Assembly: GCA_963995525.1 (NCBI GenBank)
Contig: OZ023216.1
Span: forward strand, 38,027,526-38,091,525
Source of the DNA: Escarpia spicata
Lineage: Eukaryota > Annelida > Polychaeta > Sabellida > Siboglinidae
Direction: 5' to 3'
Length of the DNA: 64,000 nucleotides
Shown in pieces: positions 1-12,368 of this stretch; the stretch's first letter is position 1; every line of letters begins with the position of its first letter. A model generated the notes under the pieces. That model did not search any database and was not told where the DNA came from. It saw only the letters and a program-made list of their open reading frames with translations. Both the position numbers and the translations under genes were made by a program.

Positions 1-428
1 GCTTGCCAGCCGCGCATGAGGCGATCCCGTTAGCGGGAGGTGATTTATCAGTCCGAGGGAGGCCCGAGCACTGATATATGATGCTCCGTACATCTGTTAT
101 GTGTATCAAGTTTCACAAGCAAGATAATGTTTCCCGCGCAGTAACGCACCGGGCGGGATGTGTAATCTAAAGGAAACTAAAAATCGTTCTATTTGTGTTC
201 TTAACTTACAAACAAAGCTCCACAATATATGTTAAATTGTATTGTAAAGTAAGCATGTTGAATTCATATAAAAGCTTAAAACTTGAAAATCTTATTATAA
301 AAAAAAATTATTATAAATTGTTTTACTGCGAGTCTACGTCGTCCATATTTGAACATTCAGCTCGTTTTTACAGTTACGCGTTTATTGTGTAAATAAACAG
401 AAATACGTGCAGAAGAACTTGTTAACGT
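1..428. other. Non-coding start of window; LINE 3' flank
   Basis: No gene is recognisable. The part next to 429 is probably the 3' UTR of the minus-strand LINE fragment that follows. Positions 56-80 (GGGAGGCCCGAGCACTGAT) resemble 34660-34678 just upstream of the Ty3/gypsy 5' LTR, so both may derive from one unidentified repeat. Confidence 0.4.
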
Positions 429-1325
429 CTAAAACATGGGGTAGTGCAAAGTCTGGATGTTGCTTTTAAACGCATCCAGGCTGTTTTGATTTACAATATA
501 TTGAGGGAGGGAATTCCAAAGTCGAATGGTACTGGAGAAAAAAGAATACAAGTGGTAGTTGCATCTGTAATGAGGGATAAGGTAAGATAAAGAATGTTGT
601 TTTCTAGTGACTATATTTGCAGGAATAAGGTATTGGTTTGCTGGTATACCCACTAGGCCATTTACTATCTTGTACATCATACATAGTTTTGCATCGGTTC
701 TTCTGTCTGATAGGGATCTCCATCCTAATGTCTGGAGCATGTCTGTTACACTGGAGGTATTGTGGTGGCGATATAAGACATATCGGGCTGCACGGCATTG
801 AATTATTTCTAGTTTGTTTATTTGTGTGAGGGTATAGGGATCCCAGACAGTACAGCTGTTCTCCACGATGGGTCTGACAAAGGTGATGTAGGCCTGAGTT
901 TTTATTTGAATTGACGGAACTTTGAGATTTCTGCAGAGGAAGCCTAGTGATCTATTTGCTTTTACACAAATGTTATTTATGTGGGCATTCCACAGGAGAT
1001 CTGAGGTTATGGTTACACCAAGATATTTTACCTGTGAAACAGTTTCCAGTGTTTGACCATGAAGCATGTATTGGTTGCTAATGACAGTTTTGTTTCTTGT
1101 TACAGGTATGACATGGCATTTTTGAAGATTTAATTCCATGTTCCAGGTTATGGCCCATTTTCCAAGTTTGTGAAGGTCTTCCTGGAGCACAGCTGTATTT
1201 GTCTTAGGCTTAAGGGCTATATACATTATGGTGTCATCAGCAAAAAGTCTAACATCTTTAGAAATTAATTTGTGAATATTTGATACATATGAAATATAGT
1301 AATTTTGGCATGTTTCCGTAAGCAC
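429..1325 (-). pseudogene. 5'-truncated CR1/L2-type LINE, reverse transcriptase C-terminal part
   Basis: An open frame of 298 codons encodes the end of a non-LTR retrotransposon polymerase. It opens shortly before the catalytic FADD box (RLFADDTIMY). It continues through the thumb (QVKYLGVTI) and the C-terminal motif FVRPIVENSCTVWDP, and ends with RLWNSLPQYIVNQNSLDAFKS, typical of CR1/L2/Jockey-like LINEs. The endonuclease and most of the RT are missing, as expected for a 5'-truncated insertion. The frame has no internal stop, so the copy is fairly young. It resembles in layout, but is not identical to, the LINE at 44725-49025. It cannot be autonomous. Confidence 0.85.
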
Positions 1326-1500
1326 ACATTTTGGTTATTTACTGCAAAATCTCGGCTAGCATCGTAACATTGTTTACGCGTCGCAAGCGGCGAAGTATTC
1401 AAATAACGTCATGATGTTAAGGTCGATCATGTGTAGACCGAATGGCTACGGTGTTATAGTTCGAATAGTTGGTAGAAACTTATTCATAGAATATTGTACG

Positions 1501-1752
1501 TGGCTAAGGAAACATTGAGCGAGATTGGGAAATAGCTTGCTCCCATAAAGATTGTTCTGATAGCCAATCTGAATAATCACTGTCAGTAGAGACGCGAAGA
1601 GTCAACGATTAATGTTTCATTTGTATGGTGGCTAGGGAAACATTGAGCGAGATTGGGAAATAGCTTGCTCCCATAATGATTGCCGGGATAGCCGGTTTGA
1701 ATAATTAACTGTTAGTAGATACTACAAATTGAAACATTTTAGTTCCGCCCGG
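1501..1752. repeat. Tandem duplication, period about 128 bp, two copies
   Basis: The string TGGCTA(A/G)GGAAACATTGAG starts at 1501 and again at 1629, and both copies continue with the same text about CGAGATTGGGAAATAGCTT. Divergence between copies is modest. The unit has no coding potential. Confidence 0.8.
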
Positions 1753-2640
1753 ATTAGTGCTCCCAATTAATAGCTGCCGGACAATTGGCACCGGAATCAG
1801 TTAAGGTTGCACATATTTCATTGCAGGAGATCGTTGTTTGTCAGTAATGTTGTATGTCAGATAATTGCTTGTCCGCCAGCGTGTTGATTGTTGATTAATG
1901 TCTCCTACGTGGGACATAGATGATTATCTGTAGACGGTACAAAAGGAGACAGAACTATAGAGTCGGGAAGATCACTTTCCCTGACTAGGGAGATCACTTT
2001 CCCTGACTAGGGGGATCTCTTTCTTGTTGCTAGATGTCATGCTGTTGTACGTTGTGCAATAAAAGCCTATGCTATAGGTCGAGTCTGGACTTCTGCGATT
2101 TTTAATGTGAGACTTCGCTAGTCCTGACTAGGGAGAATCCTGAACGAAGTAGGGAGGACATCTAGCCAGACTGCGATGTCTTGTACAATGGGGACATGTC
2201 CCAGAGCGTTTTCATGTGTTAGACAGTCTCGATCTACTGTCACTCGATCAACAATATTTATATTTGTTGCCAATAATTAATTTATCAGAACAGGATTACA
2301 TTGTTATACTTATAATTTATATATATAGTTTGTGAAATCTTCTTTTAATTAATAGTGGTCTGCCCGGTCTCAGTTGTTTCGGGTTTGGCATTCGATCGTT
2401 CACAATCATCTTTGCCTTTATTTGCGTGTCCTAACTTCGGGAATTGCCCAATTATGCAGGCATCTTGGTAGTGTGTTTTGATATCTCGGACGCAGGTCAT
2501 TGGTTAGGACTATTTAGAGTACCGGTAGTCATAGTATGGCTATTGTGCTGGGACTTGTTTAACTGAAGTCTGCAGTGAAAACACAACCAGTGGCAGTGGC
2601 AAGTGGAAATTCGGCCTAAACTAAAGGCTTGTTGGCATTT
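1753..2640. other. Unannotated; short tandem and LTR-like features
   Basis: A 22-23-bp unit (AGATCACTTTCCCTGACTAG) repeats at 1965-2035, and a related CCTGACTAGGGAG recurs near 2122. An AATAAA at 2058-2063 follows. The layout is reminiscent of an LTR, but no paired LTR, primer-binding site or polyprotein is visible, so no mobile element is called. Confidence 0.35.
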
Positions 2641-3254
2641 TGCAGCCCATTTTTTTTAATCAGATATGTCTGACAGGACGAAGAGAAGGAGGATTAAAGC
2701 CACAGTTGATGAACATTTTAAGGAATACAATTTTTTTTAATGTAAACCATTGACTTCTAATAATTTGCTTTTTCCCAATCACACTAGAATACATAATTCT
2801 ATTTAAATTTTGCATAGCCTGCCATGTCTTCATGTTTGTTATAATATAAATTTACTGCCAATCCCCCGCTCTACGCCAACATTGAAATTAGCACTAATTT
2901 GTTTACTAGCAGGAGATATAAGTCTAATATAATATAATGTTTCTCAACTTTAAAGCAGGGGATGGTGACAGGTTAAAGATGTAAATATAAGGACAGGATT
3001 AGTTTGTACATTATACTATTTTATATGCCTCCATTATGTAGATTACCCTACAATATTTCATATATTAAATTTCGTTATCTTTTATTTTAGGGGCATGTCT
3101 GAAGAACCATCCCAGGGCGAAGATTGGGGATGTAGAGTTGGAGATTGGAGAGACATTAAAGCACGCACCCAACAAAGTGGGAGGAAAGAATACCATGTTA
3201 CATGGTGAAAAGCTTGTTTTAAGGTGTGACACTTTAGAAAACACCTCCATGTAG

Positions 3255-3983
3255 GGGGTCATCATTATTTACGGAATGGGCGGGCGAAGATTTAGGGAAA
3301 TAAGATAGTGTGAATGTTATCACCCCCCATCGGATGCCCCGGATTTCTTTCACCCCCACCCCCCACCATTGGACACGCACACTATCTTTCACACACCCCA
3401 CCCCCCGCCCTGTCAGACATGCGAACTTAATTTACCGATTCGCATCATATTGACCAAATCACTGTTTTAATAACATTGATATTTGGATTTATAAAACTAC
3501 TATTTACATATTTATTAGTTAGTAAAGTCAGGAAATATGCTTAAACTTTTGATATTGTATAAATGTTGATTGAATGGTAGTGGAAGTATGAATGCTTTGC
3601 TAATTTGAGAAAGATGGTGGGTAGCGCCCAAAAAATTATCAAAAATTTTCATATTTATGGTATATAATGCTGTTTTTGACAATTAATGACAAGATGATTT
3701 TTATCCACTACTGACAAGTTGATTTTTAACACCCCACTCCACCCATCAGAGGTTGCATGATTTCTTTCACCTCCCCCTTCCGGAAATAATGATGGCTTTC
3801 CTTAGTATAAATATCCCCACTGTCTTCGATTTTACAGATTCATACTTAAAGGTCACATTACCTGTCAGAAAGTACAACCCCAAAATTACGACGTGTACTT
3901 TATCAGAACCCACCTATGCTTGTGATGCTCCCTGGGGCTTCACATTGGACAGGTGCATTACATTTATGAAACTATTACAGCAT
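3255..3983. other. Non-coding, C-rich patches
   Basis: Two short related patches rich in CACCCC around TTTCTTTCACC occur near 3320-3410 and 3730-3785. Nothing else is recognised. Confidence 0.4.
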
Positions 3984-3985
3984 TA

Positions 3986-4286
3986 GGGGCTGTTCCAGAA
4001 TTTCTGATTTGGGGATTGGGTGGGAGATTTGATATGGAGAGCCCATCAAAAGTTATTACCCCCCTTTAATTTTTTTCAAAAGTTAATACCCCTTGAATTT
4101 TGCCCTACCCCCTCCTATTGTGAATTGAACTTTTTCTATTGCTGTATATTAGTTTTAAACTTTATTTTTGATGCACAAGATGCTGACAAAATCACTGCTC
4201 ACAGAACGTTAACATAACAAATTAATACCCCTTTTGTAAACAAATAGTATCCCTCCCATCCCCAATCAGAAATTCTAAACAGCCCC
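3986..4286. mobile_element. MITE, about 301 bp, with TIRs and TA duplication
   Basis: The left end GGGGCTGTTCCAGAATTTCT is matched in reverse complement by the right end at 4248-4286 (GGGGCTGTTTAGAATTTCT). The similarity extends about 40 bp inwards. TA flanks both sides (3984-3985 and 4287-4288). No protein is encoded. TA target duplication suggests a Tc1/mariner-type non-autonomous element. Confidence 0.75.
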
Positions 4287-4565
4287 TAACAGAGATGATC
4301 AATTATTAATGTTTTTGAGCTTATAAAGTTGAATATTTTGAAAATTAGTATTAACTCCCTCTAATCTATGGAAACTTTGTGATCCTGTTTCAGAAGGCAG
4401 CTGCAGGGAATGCTAGCGCAACGGAGCCAAGCCGGATGCCTTCCATGGATTTGACTTCTGATGAAGATGAAATTTAAACTGATACCCGCGTAATAAAGAC
4501 AAAATAAATGTTATAAAAAAAGCTTTGTATTCTGTTCTTATCGACATATTAAGACCCCTTCATGT

Positions 4566-4655
4566 TGTGGGAATGTTGCTGGAAGGTTGTGGGAATGGTG
4601 CTGGAAGGTTGTGGGAATGGTGCTGGAAGGTTGTGGGAATGGTGCTGGAAGGTTA
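4566..4655. repeat. 22-bp tandem repeat, about 4 copies
   Basis: The unit GGAAGGTTGTGGGAATGGTGCT repeats about four times. It is flanked by AACGTTGC-type motifs near 4690-4770 that look like the edge of another dispersed repeat. Confidence 0.85.
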
Positions 4656-4856
4656 TGCATAACGTTTTGATAAAACGTTGTAGCAACGTAACGGGGACCA
4701 TCCATTTGAACGTTGCTGCAATGTTTTGTCAAAAGGTTGCCACAACCAAAGTGTAACGTTGCTGCAACGTTATTTTGTTAGCTGGGTAGCTACGTTCTAA
4801 CTTAGGCACCTACGTCAAAGCAGGATGGGCGTTCAGTTCATGGCGGACATCTAGTA

Positions 4857-4965
4857 ACACACACACACACGCACACGCACACGCACACGCACACGCACAC
4901 GCACACGCACACGCACACGCACACGCACGCGCACGCACACGCACGCACACGCACACACACGTGTG
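4857..4965. repeat. CACACG/CACGCA microsatellite
   Basis: A run of CACACG hexamers degenerates into CACGCACA at its right end. Confidence 0.95.
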
Positions 4966-5029
4966 AAACCTGCTTAGACGAAATGTTACATGACAGTGAA
5001 CAGGGGCAAAAAGTTTAGTGGCAAATCAC

Positions 5030-6990
5030 AGGGTGGAGGGATCTCTGTGTACATCAACCACCGCTGGTGTATGTCTGTCATCGTGAGGGAAGAACTGTGA
5101 ACCCCGGGCGTGGAGCTATTGTCAGTGTCGCTGCGTCCGACCTACTTATCCAGATACTTCGGACAGCTATTTTTAACTCTGGTCTACGTGCCACCGTCAG
5201 CTAATGTTGCTCGCGCAGCTGATGCAACCACTAGCTGTGTGTACCGGCAGAATCGCCAAACATAATTCTCGGAGATTTCAATAGCTGCCGACTAAACAAA
5301 ACATTGGTGTTTACCAGCAGTACCTGACGTGTCAGACACGCGGTAGTAACACCCTCGATCTTTGTTATGGCGACATTAAGGACACGAACAACTCCGTGAA
5401 GAAGATGGCACTCGGTACCGCTGACCAAAAATGCTACATTTGATCCGTGCGTACAGCACTAAACTCCAGAGACAGACAGCAGTGCATAAAACTGTACAAA
5501 CGTGGGACTTGAACTCGGCCGACGCCGTCAGGGGGTGTTTTGATTGTACCTTGTGGGATGGTCTCATTTACTCCAGCTGTTCGCTTGAAGAAGCAGTCAC
5601 AGACTACATAAAGTTTTGTGAAGAGGTAATTGTCCCCACAAAGACTGTGAAAATCTTCTCAAATAAAAAACCGAAAAATCTGTATGGTGTTGAGTCCGGC
5701 AAACGTGCCATACAAATCTCAGAGTCAGCGAAAGAGAGTCTCAATTTCGCTGCGGACTTGAATTCCTTCTTCAGGCGTTTTGACCGGCATGACTTGTCAC
5801 GTGAGCGTCAGGAGGCGGTGGACGACATTCACGGAGGATGACATCCCGGAAACAACTCCTGATTACTTCATTAGATCTTCAAGCACGTTAATCCTCACAA
5901 GGCAGCTGGGCCTGACAACGTCAGTGGTCGGGTCCTCAAGGAGTGCCATGCTCAGTTGGGTGATGTGTTCAGCATCCTTTTCAACTGGTCGCTGAATCAG
6001 CATCGCATGCCCCTGGCCTGGAAATAGTCAGTCATCTGTCCTGTCCCCAAGAAACCTGTACCACATGTCCCCAACGACTGCCGGATGTTGGGGATCAACT
6101 GGATCCCCTCCTATTTTGCGTATACACGCAATCGAGGTGTGGAGGATGCAGTCCTCACTCTATGTCATAGTGTGTATACTCACCTGGAAAACCCCAAGTC
6201 GTTTGCCAGGGTAGTCTTTATTGACTTTTCCTCGACTCTCAACACCATTCAACCTTACATCATGATGAGTAAACTAGTCAACATGCGTGTGATTCCACAC
6301 ATCAAGTTGTGGGTAGATCAGTTTCTTACAGAGTGTAAGTAAGTAATGCGCTATAATGGTGCTGTGTCGAGCTCACTCTTCATTTTCACCGGTGCTCCAC
6401 AGGGCTCGGTGATCTCCCCTGTCTTGTTCACACTTTACGCAGACGACTGTCGTAGCAGCCAGAAAATCGTAAATTTCATTAAATACAGCGATGACACAGC
6501 TATCGTCGACCTATCCGGCTCTGATCAAGTGTGTGCGTGTGGTGTAGCTGATTTAACAGTGTAGTGTAGCAATCATTTCCTAGATCTGAACATTCGTAAA
6601 TCTGGAGAACTCATAATAGATTTTAGGAAGAATCATACTCCTCCCAAGGGGCTATTCTTCAACGGAGAGTGAGTGAAGAGAGTAGAGGAGTACAAGTACC
6701 CCGGCACCATCATTGATGCCAAGCTCACATTTGGTGAAAATGCAGCTGTAATTAATAGAAAGTTCCAACAAATGCTGTATTTCTTAAGCAACGTCAGGTC
6801 ACTCAGTGTCAGCACACATGTTTTTCAAAACTTATCTAGATGCTACACCGAAAGTTTTATTAAGTTTGCGTTCCTACGGTGGCTTGAGTGTTGTGCATCG
6901 CAACACTCTGACGCGAACCGTCAGGTTTAGAGGCAAGGTGGTGGGAAACAAGCAGACCAGTCTAGAGCAGCGGCATTTAACCTTGTTGGT
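5030..6990 (+). pseudogene. Degenerate non-LTR retrotransposon (endonuclease + RT)
   Basis: Broken frames on the plus strand follow LINE order. Endonuclease relics lie at 5160-5400 (LVYVPPSAN, then a GDFN-like position now mutated). A linker lies at 5431-5841. RT follows at 6085-6564, with FIDFSSTLNTIQP, then GAPQGSVISPVLFTLYADD at 6390-6450, then IKYSDDTAIVDLSG. The C-terminal part at 6673-6930 has VEEYKYPGTIID and LRWLECC. Many frameshifts and stops separate these pieces, so the copy is dead. The wording resembles the Rex/L2-like LINEs common in fish and marine invertebrates. Confidence 0.8.
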
Positions 6991-7449
6991 GTTGTTACCC
7001 CTTGAGCCATTGGACAACACCGTGATTACCCCTTTATTTTTAAATACTAAAATCGAGAAAAGGACTATTTTGAAAGAACATGTTGATGCATAATTGACAT
7101 ATTTATTGTTAAAATAATCTCATTTAGGATTAGCTGTACATTGGCTGTTGAACCATTAAATAAGATCAAATGTATGATAAGCAATACTTTACAAATAAAA
7201 GTATTTGTGTGTGGTTCAAGTTGCGTCTTCTTGATAAGCTTTGAGATTTGAGACTTTGTCACAACAGGAGCACATCACAGGTCATCAGTAAAATCCAATA
7301 TATTTCGTGACTTAGTTTTATTGTTGGTCCTTTTAGAAATACCAGTCATCCGCAGCAATACATTGGGAGAAGAAATGTGAGAGCTCTGTAACAGCAAACT
7401 GGGCATTCACCACCAGCCTTTTGTCAGAAAGTTCCGAGGCCACAATCCT
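6991..7449. other. Non-coding, nothing recognised
   Basis: AT-rich sequence between the degenerate LINE and the 79-bp tandem array. No gene, RNA or repeat end is seen. Confidence 0.4.
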
Positions 7450-7770
7450 AAAAGTCTTCTTTCAGCGTGCTACCTTTTCGCAAGCCAAGAAACTTGTCAT
7501 TTATCTTTGACGACTCATTCGGCCACTAAAAAGTGTTCTTTCAGCATGCTATCTTGCCGCACGCCAAGAAACTTGACAGTTATCTTTGACGACTCATTCA
7601 TCCACTAAAAAGTGTTCTTTCAGCATGCTATCTTGCCGCAAGCCAAGAAACCTGACAGTTATCTTTGACGACTCATTCGTCCACTAAAAAGTGTTCTTTC
7701 AGCATGCTATCTTGCCGCAAGCCAAGAAACTTGACAGTTATCTTTGACGACTCATTCATCCACTGAAAAC
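7450..7770. repeat. 79-bp tandem repeat, about 4 copies
   Basis: Each unit contains TTCTTTCAGCATGCTA, GCAAGCCAAGAAACTTGACA and TTATCTTTGACGACTCATTC. Copies begin near 7450, 7530, 7609 and 7688. The first copy is the most divergent. There is no unique spacer, so it is not a CRISPR. Confidence 0.9.
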
Positions 7771-8384
7771 GTCACTATCCACGAATTCTTCTCACAGTGT
7801 TCCAGACTTGGGAAATATCAATGATGACCTCTTCCGTGGAAAGTATGTACAAATGATATCATCAGCCAACGGACAACGTTCTTTGTTCTCTCCAAGTGGC
7901 CTGGTTTGTTTGGAGAATATGGAGACCTCATTAACCTGAATTTCATGTCGATAAAACTTGCTTTGCGAAGGAGCATTGAGCTGTGAGAATATTCACAACA
8001 TTTCTTTCTTGTGAGAGATTCAGGTAATTGATCTCACTAAAAGTTGTGCAGCCCAACTTTATAATAATTGTATGGCCTCTTTGCCTGACATCGTCACCTC
8101 AAAGTTTGATATGTAACGTTTCTCTCCGTTCCATGAACATGGAGATTTCGTTCCCTTAATTCGAACATATAATGAAATCCTGTCCCCAGGATAACCAGCG
8201 ATCCGCCAGGTGGAAGAGGAGAACACGGAAATTGACTCCTACCTTTTCACATTCACTGACAATTCTGGGGTTCGTGGCACTTCGTGGTAAACAATTCAGA
8301 GATCATACAGTCATATTTTAGAGAGTCGCTTTTCAGGTAAAAGCAATTGTGCACGGCATACAATATAACTTACGTATAAGGTGT
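7771..8384. other. Non-coding, nothing recognised
   Basis: No supported gene or repeat boundary is seen between the tandem array and the LINE tail. Confidence 0.4.
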
Positions 8385-8837
8385 TAAATGCCGAATTCTC
8401 GCCACCATATATGCAGTCACTTGTGTCAGTTTATAAACCAGCCAGACATCTTCTTTCTGCTGAGGGTAACAATATTTATTGTCGTTGCGAGAGCCCGACC
8501 AAAGCTGGTGAATACGCATTCGTCCACGCTGTCGCTACAATATGGAAAGGTCTACCAACTACTGTTACTTCCCAAAAAAAACCTGCCATCCTTCAAGGCA
8601 GCCTTAAAAACTCACCTTTTCATTACGGCGTACACTGCCTGAAAGACCACAGAAACATTATTCTAAGTTATTCATATTTTTATCTTTTTCTTTTTAACAT
8701 CCGAAACAACATTTTAAGTACTTGCTTTACCATGAGATTTGTTTTATTTACTATTTATATTTTAGTTTTATGTAAAGCGCTATGAACGTTATGGTTATGG
8801 CGCTATATAGAACAATGAGTATTATATTATTATAATG
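8385..8837 (+). mobile_element. LINE 3'-terminal fragment with hairpin tail
   Basis: The reading frame matches the extreme C-terminus of L2/Rex-like LINE polymerases (VHAVATIWKGLPTTV, then a LKNSPF stretch). A 3' tail with GTAAAGCGCTATGAACGTTA, a GGCGCTATAT stretch and an ATTATATTATTATAAT end follows. The LINE fragment ending near 42515 has a closely similar tail, so the two belong to the same or sister families. Only the last few hundred bases were inserted. Confidence 0.75.
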
Positions 8838-10104
8838 TTGATTCAGTTGAAGCACAAAGCATTGGAGGATTTGCTAACAATTCTGCATCTAAAACGGCGT
8901 TACCCAATATGCGTATCACAGATAAAATTTCCACTGTTTCAGCTGTGGCCAAAAATGATATGTGGTTCATTTGTCTTCCTATCTGGTTTCTCGCCAAGGA
9001 CGAGCCTCGGTGCTTCGAGTAGACATGGCTGGGTGATATCCTCTCTGATGGCAAGGGAGCTCTTACTTTCAGAATGCGGTGTTCGTAACTTCCAGTATGT
9101 AATTTCAAAGGAAATAAAACACCGCATGACTCAACACTACCAATACATCAATGGAAATGGCAGTGAGCGGTATGTCTAGTTTAAATTTGTAACGGTTTTA
9201 CGTAGATAAATGTATAAGAGAATAAAACATGTCACTGTGGTTTTAGTTGTACATCTTATGTTAGTAGATTATTTTCTCTAGACGAATGCCAATGGAAGAT
9301 ATGGAGAGCCGAATTGATTTACACCTAGTTACTATCCACCTCGAGATTGCAACCTCGCATGGTGCCAAGAATGTGTGTTGGATAAACACATAAACTGGAG
9401 GGCTTATGCCGTTGTATCGGGGTCTAAAGTCTACTACAATTTATGACAAGCCGTCGGATGCGCCAGACAGAAAACCCCAAAATAGTCTACTCGGTTCGTA
9501 CTGTTAGAACCTTGACCGGGGCAAATTTAACAGGACGGTTGTATAAAAAAGATGCGTTACTTGTGTAATAATTATTGTTAATCGGATTTGCGTTTGAGGG
9601 GCTATTGGAAACATAACGAGACGTTTTGCGTAGGGGTTAATTGAAACCCGAATTCCAGTTGAACGCAAGGTAATTGACGCGTTTTAATTATGTAAACACT
9701 GCCTGCTCAACTGACTTGGGCGACGACGAATCCGGTTGTGATATGTCCTAATGTGTCATGTGTGTATATTTTAAATCATACCCGCAGACGGTTTAATAAA
9801 TGCGTAATCTTGTTAAAATGGTCAAAACTATATGTTTTGGTTGTTATTTCTGATTACATACATATCAACGTCATTTGCCAGACTAAGATTTAACCTTCAA
9901 ATTACTGAATGTGTCAGTAACATGTTTTTGAGAGAGCAACGAAGTCGACAACATCATTGCAGAAACATGTGCATAATCGTCTCGCACATTCACGGGGACA
10001 TTCCAATTTTGAAAATCACTTCAAATGAGTCTTTGGCAAGAATTAATTAAGTTACTTATTCATCTGACGATACTACCAAAACTGCATAAAACAATACCAT
10101 GTAA
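8838..10104. other. Non-coding, nothing recognised
   Basis: Several short open frames occur on both strands (for example 8835-9179 and 9832-10050), but none shows a family motif or splice context. Confidence 0.4.
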
Positions 10105-10428
10105 CGTAAAGTACAGGTAAGTTCTTCTATATCCAGTCATCAAGACTGGTCAATGCACTTTACACTTTGCTCCCTGGCAGACCTGCTCAATCGAACATCA
10201 TCTCGACTTCTCTGGAAAGCATCCGGCCACGCTGCAATTAATGCGCCAAGACCACTCGTACGCAAATATCCACCACTGGCTATAACCAGGTACTCATTCA
10301 TATAGCTGATTGAACTGGAATAACATATAGTGAACGGACTTGCTCAAGGTTCGACACCGCCGCATAGGATTCGGGTTCTTTCAGTAGAGAGTCCGAAGCT
10401 CTAGTGACTGCACCACGGCGCTACACAC
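10105..10428 (-). mobile_element. tRNA-derived SINE
   Basis: Read on the minus strand, the head begins GCGCCGTGGTGCAGTCACTA, like a tRNA acceptor arm and A box, and has a degraded B box near GGTGTCGAACC about 50 bp later. A unique body of about 240 bp follows. The tRNA fold is too degraded for a functional tRNA. RNA polymerase III transcription from the internal promoter is the usual mechanism for such elements. Confidence 0.55.
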
Positions 10429-10674
10429 AATATAGATTTGCGTTTTTGGCAAAACTAATTTGAAACGAGACGAGCGAAAACACCGACTTGAGGATGCACA
10501 TTGGCGCACCCTGCATAATTAATTAGATGCACGAGGTCTAAACTACAATGAGGATTGCAAAAACGGGTGTTAGATGGCCATTTCATCACGGATTGACTCT
10601 GCTGGTCACATTTTATGCCTCATAATTAATTGCACAATAACTGCCTTCAGTAGATTCTAACTTACACGCGATCA

Positions 10675-10676
<2 letters not shown>

Positions 10677-10752
<76 letters not shown>

Positions 10753-10790
10753 GTATATATATATATATATATACATACATATATATTTAA
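10677..10790. repeat. (TA)n microsatellite with ATGT interruptions
   Basis: An almost pure AT run covers 10677-10741, followed by ATGTATGTGT and another AT run. Confidence 0.97.
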
Positions 10791-12368
10791 CAAATGCATA
10801 GCATTATGTGAGGAGAGAAAATTGTCCACGTGCCTAGCATGAACGGGATGTTTGTAAGCAGTCGTCGGCGTAACTGCTGGCCCGCGGGCCCGGGGGGAAT
10901 AAATCATCTGTCGGGCCCGCACCTGCCGTTCGTCACAGGCACGGTTGGATCGCGCGGTTTTTGGATATGTCTGCTGATCATGCTTTAGGCACGGGGAACA
11001 AATGTAAACAAGAAGCGGTGTAAGCGTGGAGGGACTTGTTCGAGAAGCTCAGCTTGGATAAAACATAGTGGTGCGGTGAATCATGTATGTAAGATGCTAA
11101 TACACGGAGGAAGACAGTGTGCCGTGACACACAGGCATAACTCAAGCAAGTTAAGCGGTAGTCGTAAGACCGTGTATAATGTTGTCATACCAATACAGGT
11201 TGGAGGTTGCGGAGTTGATAGAGCCAAAACAACCGAAGCAGCACGTTTGTTTAAAAAACTAAGTCCGCTGAATCGCACGAGTAAAATGGTAGATGACTGT
11301 TGATCTGACGCAGTTGCGCTCAGAGAACTTAGGCATTGATGCAAATATTCGTCGATGCATAATATTCCTAGCTATTGTAAAGTATGAATATCATATTTTC
11401 ACTTAAGTATGTTTATTGTAATTCAAACCGCATATTAAACTGACTGATCTATCTTAAATGTAAAAGTGTTGTTTTGGCCCAAGGCACTGCACGTGCTTCC
11501 ACTAATTTCCACAATGATCCTGTGATCGGGGGATATAATAAATGGTTGTCATCAAATATAATATAGCAATTTATGTATCCCCGTCTTACACATGTCACAA
11601 CCTTCTTAGAGGACCTACATATATCTATATAGCAGTGCAGTTGTAATGCTAAAAATGCATTATTCTTGGTTTGTCGTTGAAAATACCCATACCACTGAAA
11701 GTATATTACCCTAGATAAACCGTCGTCATCATCATACAGTTGTATAGCCGACGCACAATGCCGTGTCAAATATCGACTTGTGCATCTACTGCACCGGTTT
11801 CGTTGGTAAGTCGTGGATCATCTAGCAGTGCTGCACGAACGCAACACCTCTCCAAACACAATATCTCTATCTAGTATCAAACCCGCTCATGCACGCACGC
11901 ACGCACGCACACACGCACGCTCCTCCATGACCACATTCATGCGAACGCGCGCGCATACACACATACTCACCAAACACACGTGTACGTTCGCGAAACTACT
12001 ACTACTGTGAAGAACATTTTAAAGCGCCATACAATCGCGACCAGTCCTTTTGCAGGAGCACATATACATTACACGACGTAGATGCAAATATAAGACTCAT
12101 ACAATGTTTAAAAACAAATATGATATGTTTAGTATTGGATTAAAATTAACATAAAAATACTTATAAATACATAACATAACATCTTCATAAAAACACGCAC
12201 TAAAACATTTTGTATTCATAATCACTAAACATAATGATAATTTCACTCAGTGTGTGTTTACGTCAAATCAGTTGTTTAGTTGTGTTTTGTTAATCTTTCA
12301 AACGCTACTGTTTTGCGATGTTTTGTTATTCATCATAAACAACTTATTAGCTAAATATTGCGACTCAC
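10791..12368. other. Non-coding; downstream side of the aquaglyceroporin exon
   Basis: If the exon at 12369-12482 is real, this is its downstream intron on the minus strand. I looked for a following exon with an NPA box and found none that I can defend. A short ACGC-type microsatellite lies near 11890-11940. Confidence 0.4.

Larger units (their letters stand above)
2666..4478 (+). other. Possible small spliced gene (weak)
   Basis: Three acceptor-like sites precede short coding-looking stretches. An ATG at 2666 opens a 24-codon frame beginning MSDRTKRRRIKATVDEH. After the acceptor TTATTTTAG at 3082-3090, a frame reads ACLKNHPRAKIGDVELE and continues to a TAG at 3254. After TGTTTCAG at 4386-4393, a terminal frame reads KAAAGNASATEPSR and ends in an acidic DEDEI before TAA, with AATAAA near 4491. 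The donors that would join them are poor and no family is recognised. It may be a transposon-derived relic rather than a host gene. Confidence 0.2.

Noticed and set aside
1753..2280. Solo LTR
   Set aside because: AATAAA and tandem motifs are suggestive, but no second LTR, clear TG...CA ends or target duplication could be identified.
7450..7770. CRISPR-like regular array
   Set aside because: The 79-bp units are tandem without unique spacers, and this is animal DNA.
10340..10428. Functional tRNA gene on minus
   Set aside because: A and B boxes are degenerate and the cloverleaf does not close; a SINE head fits better.
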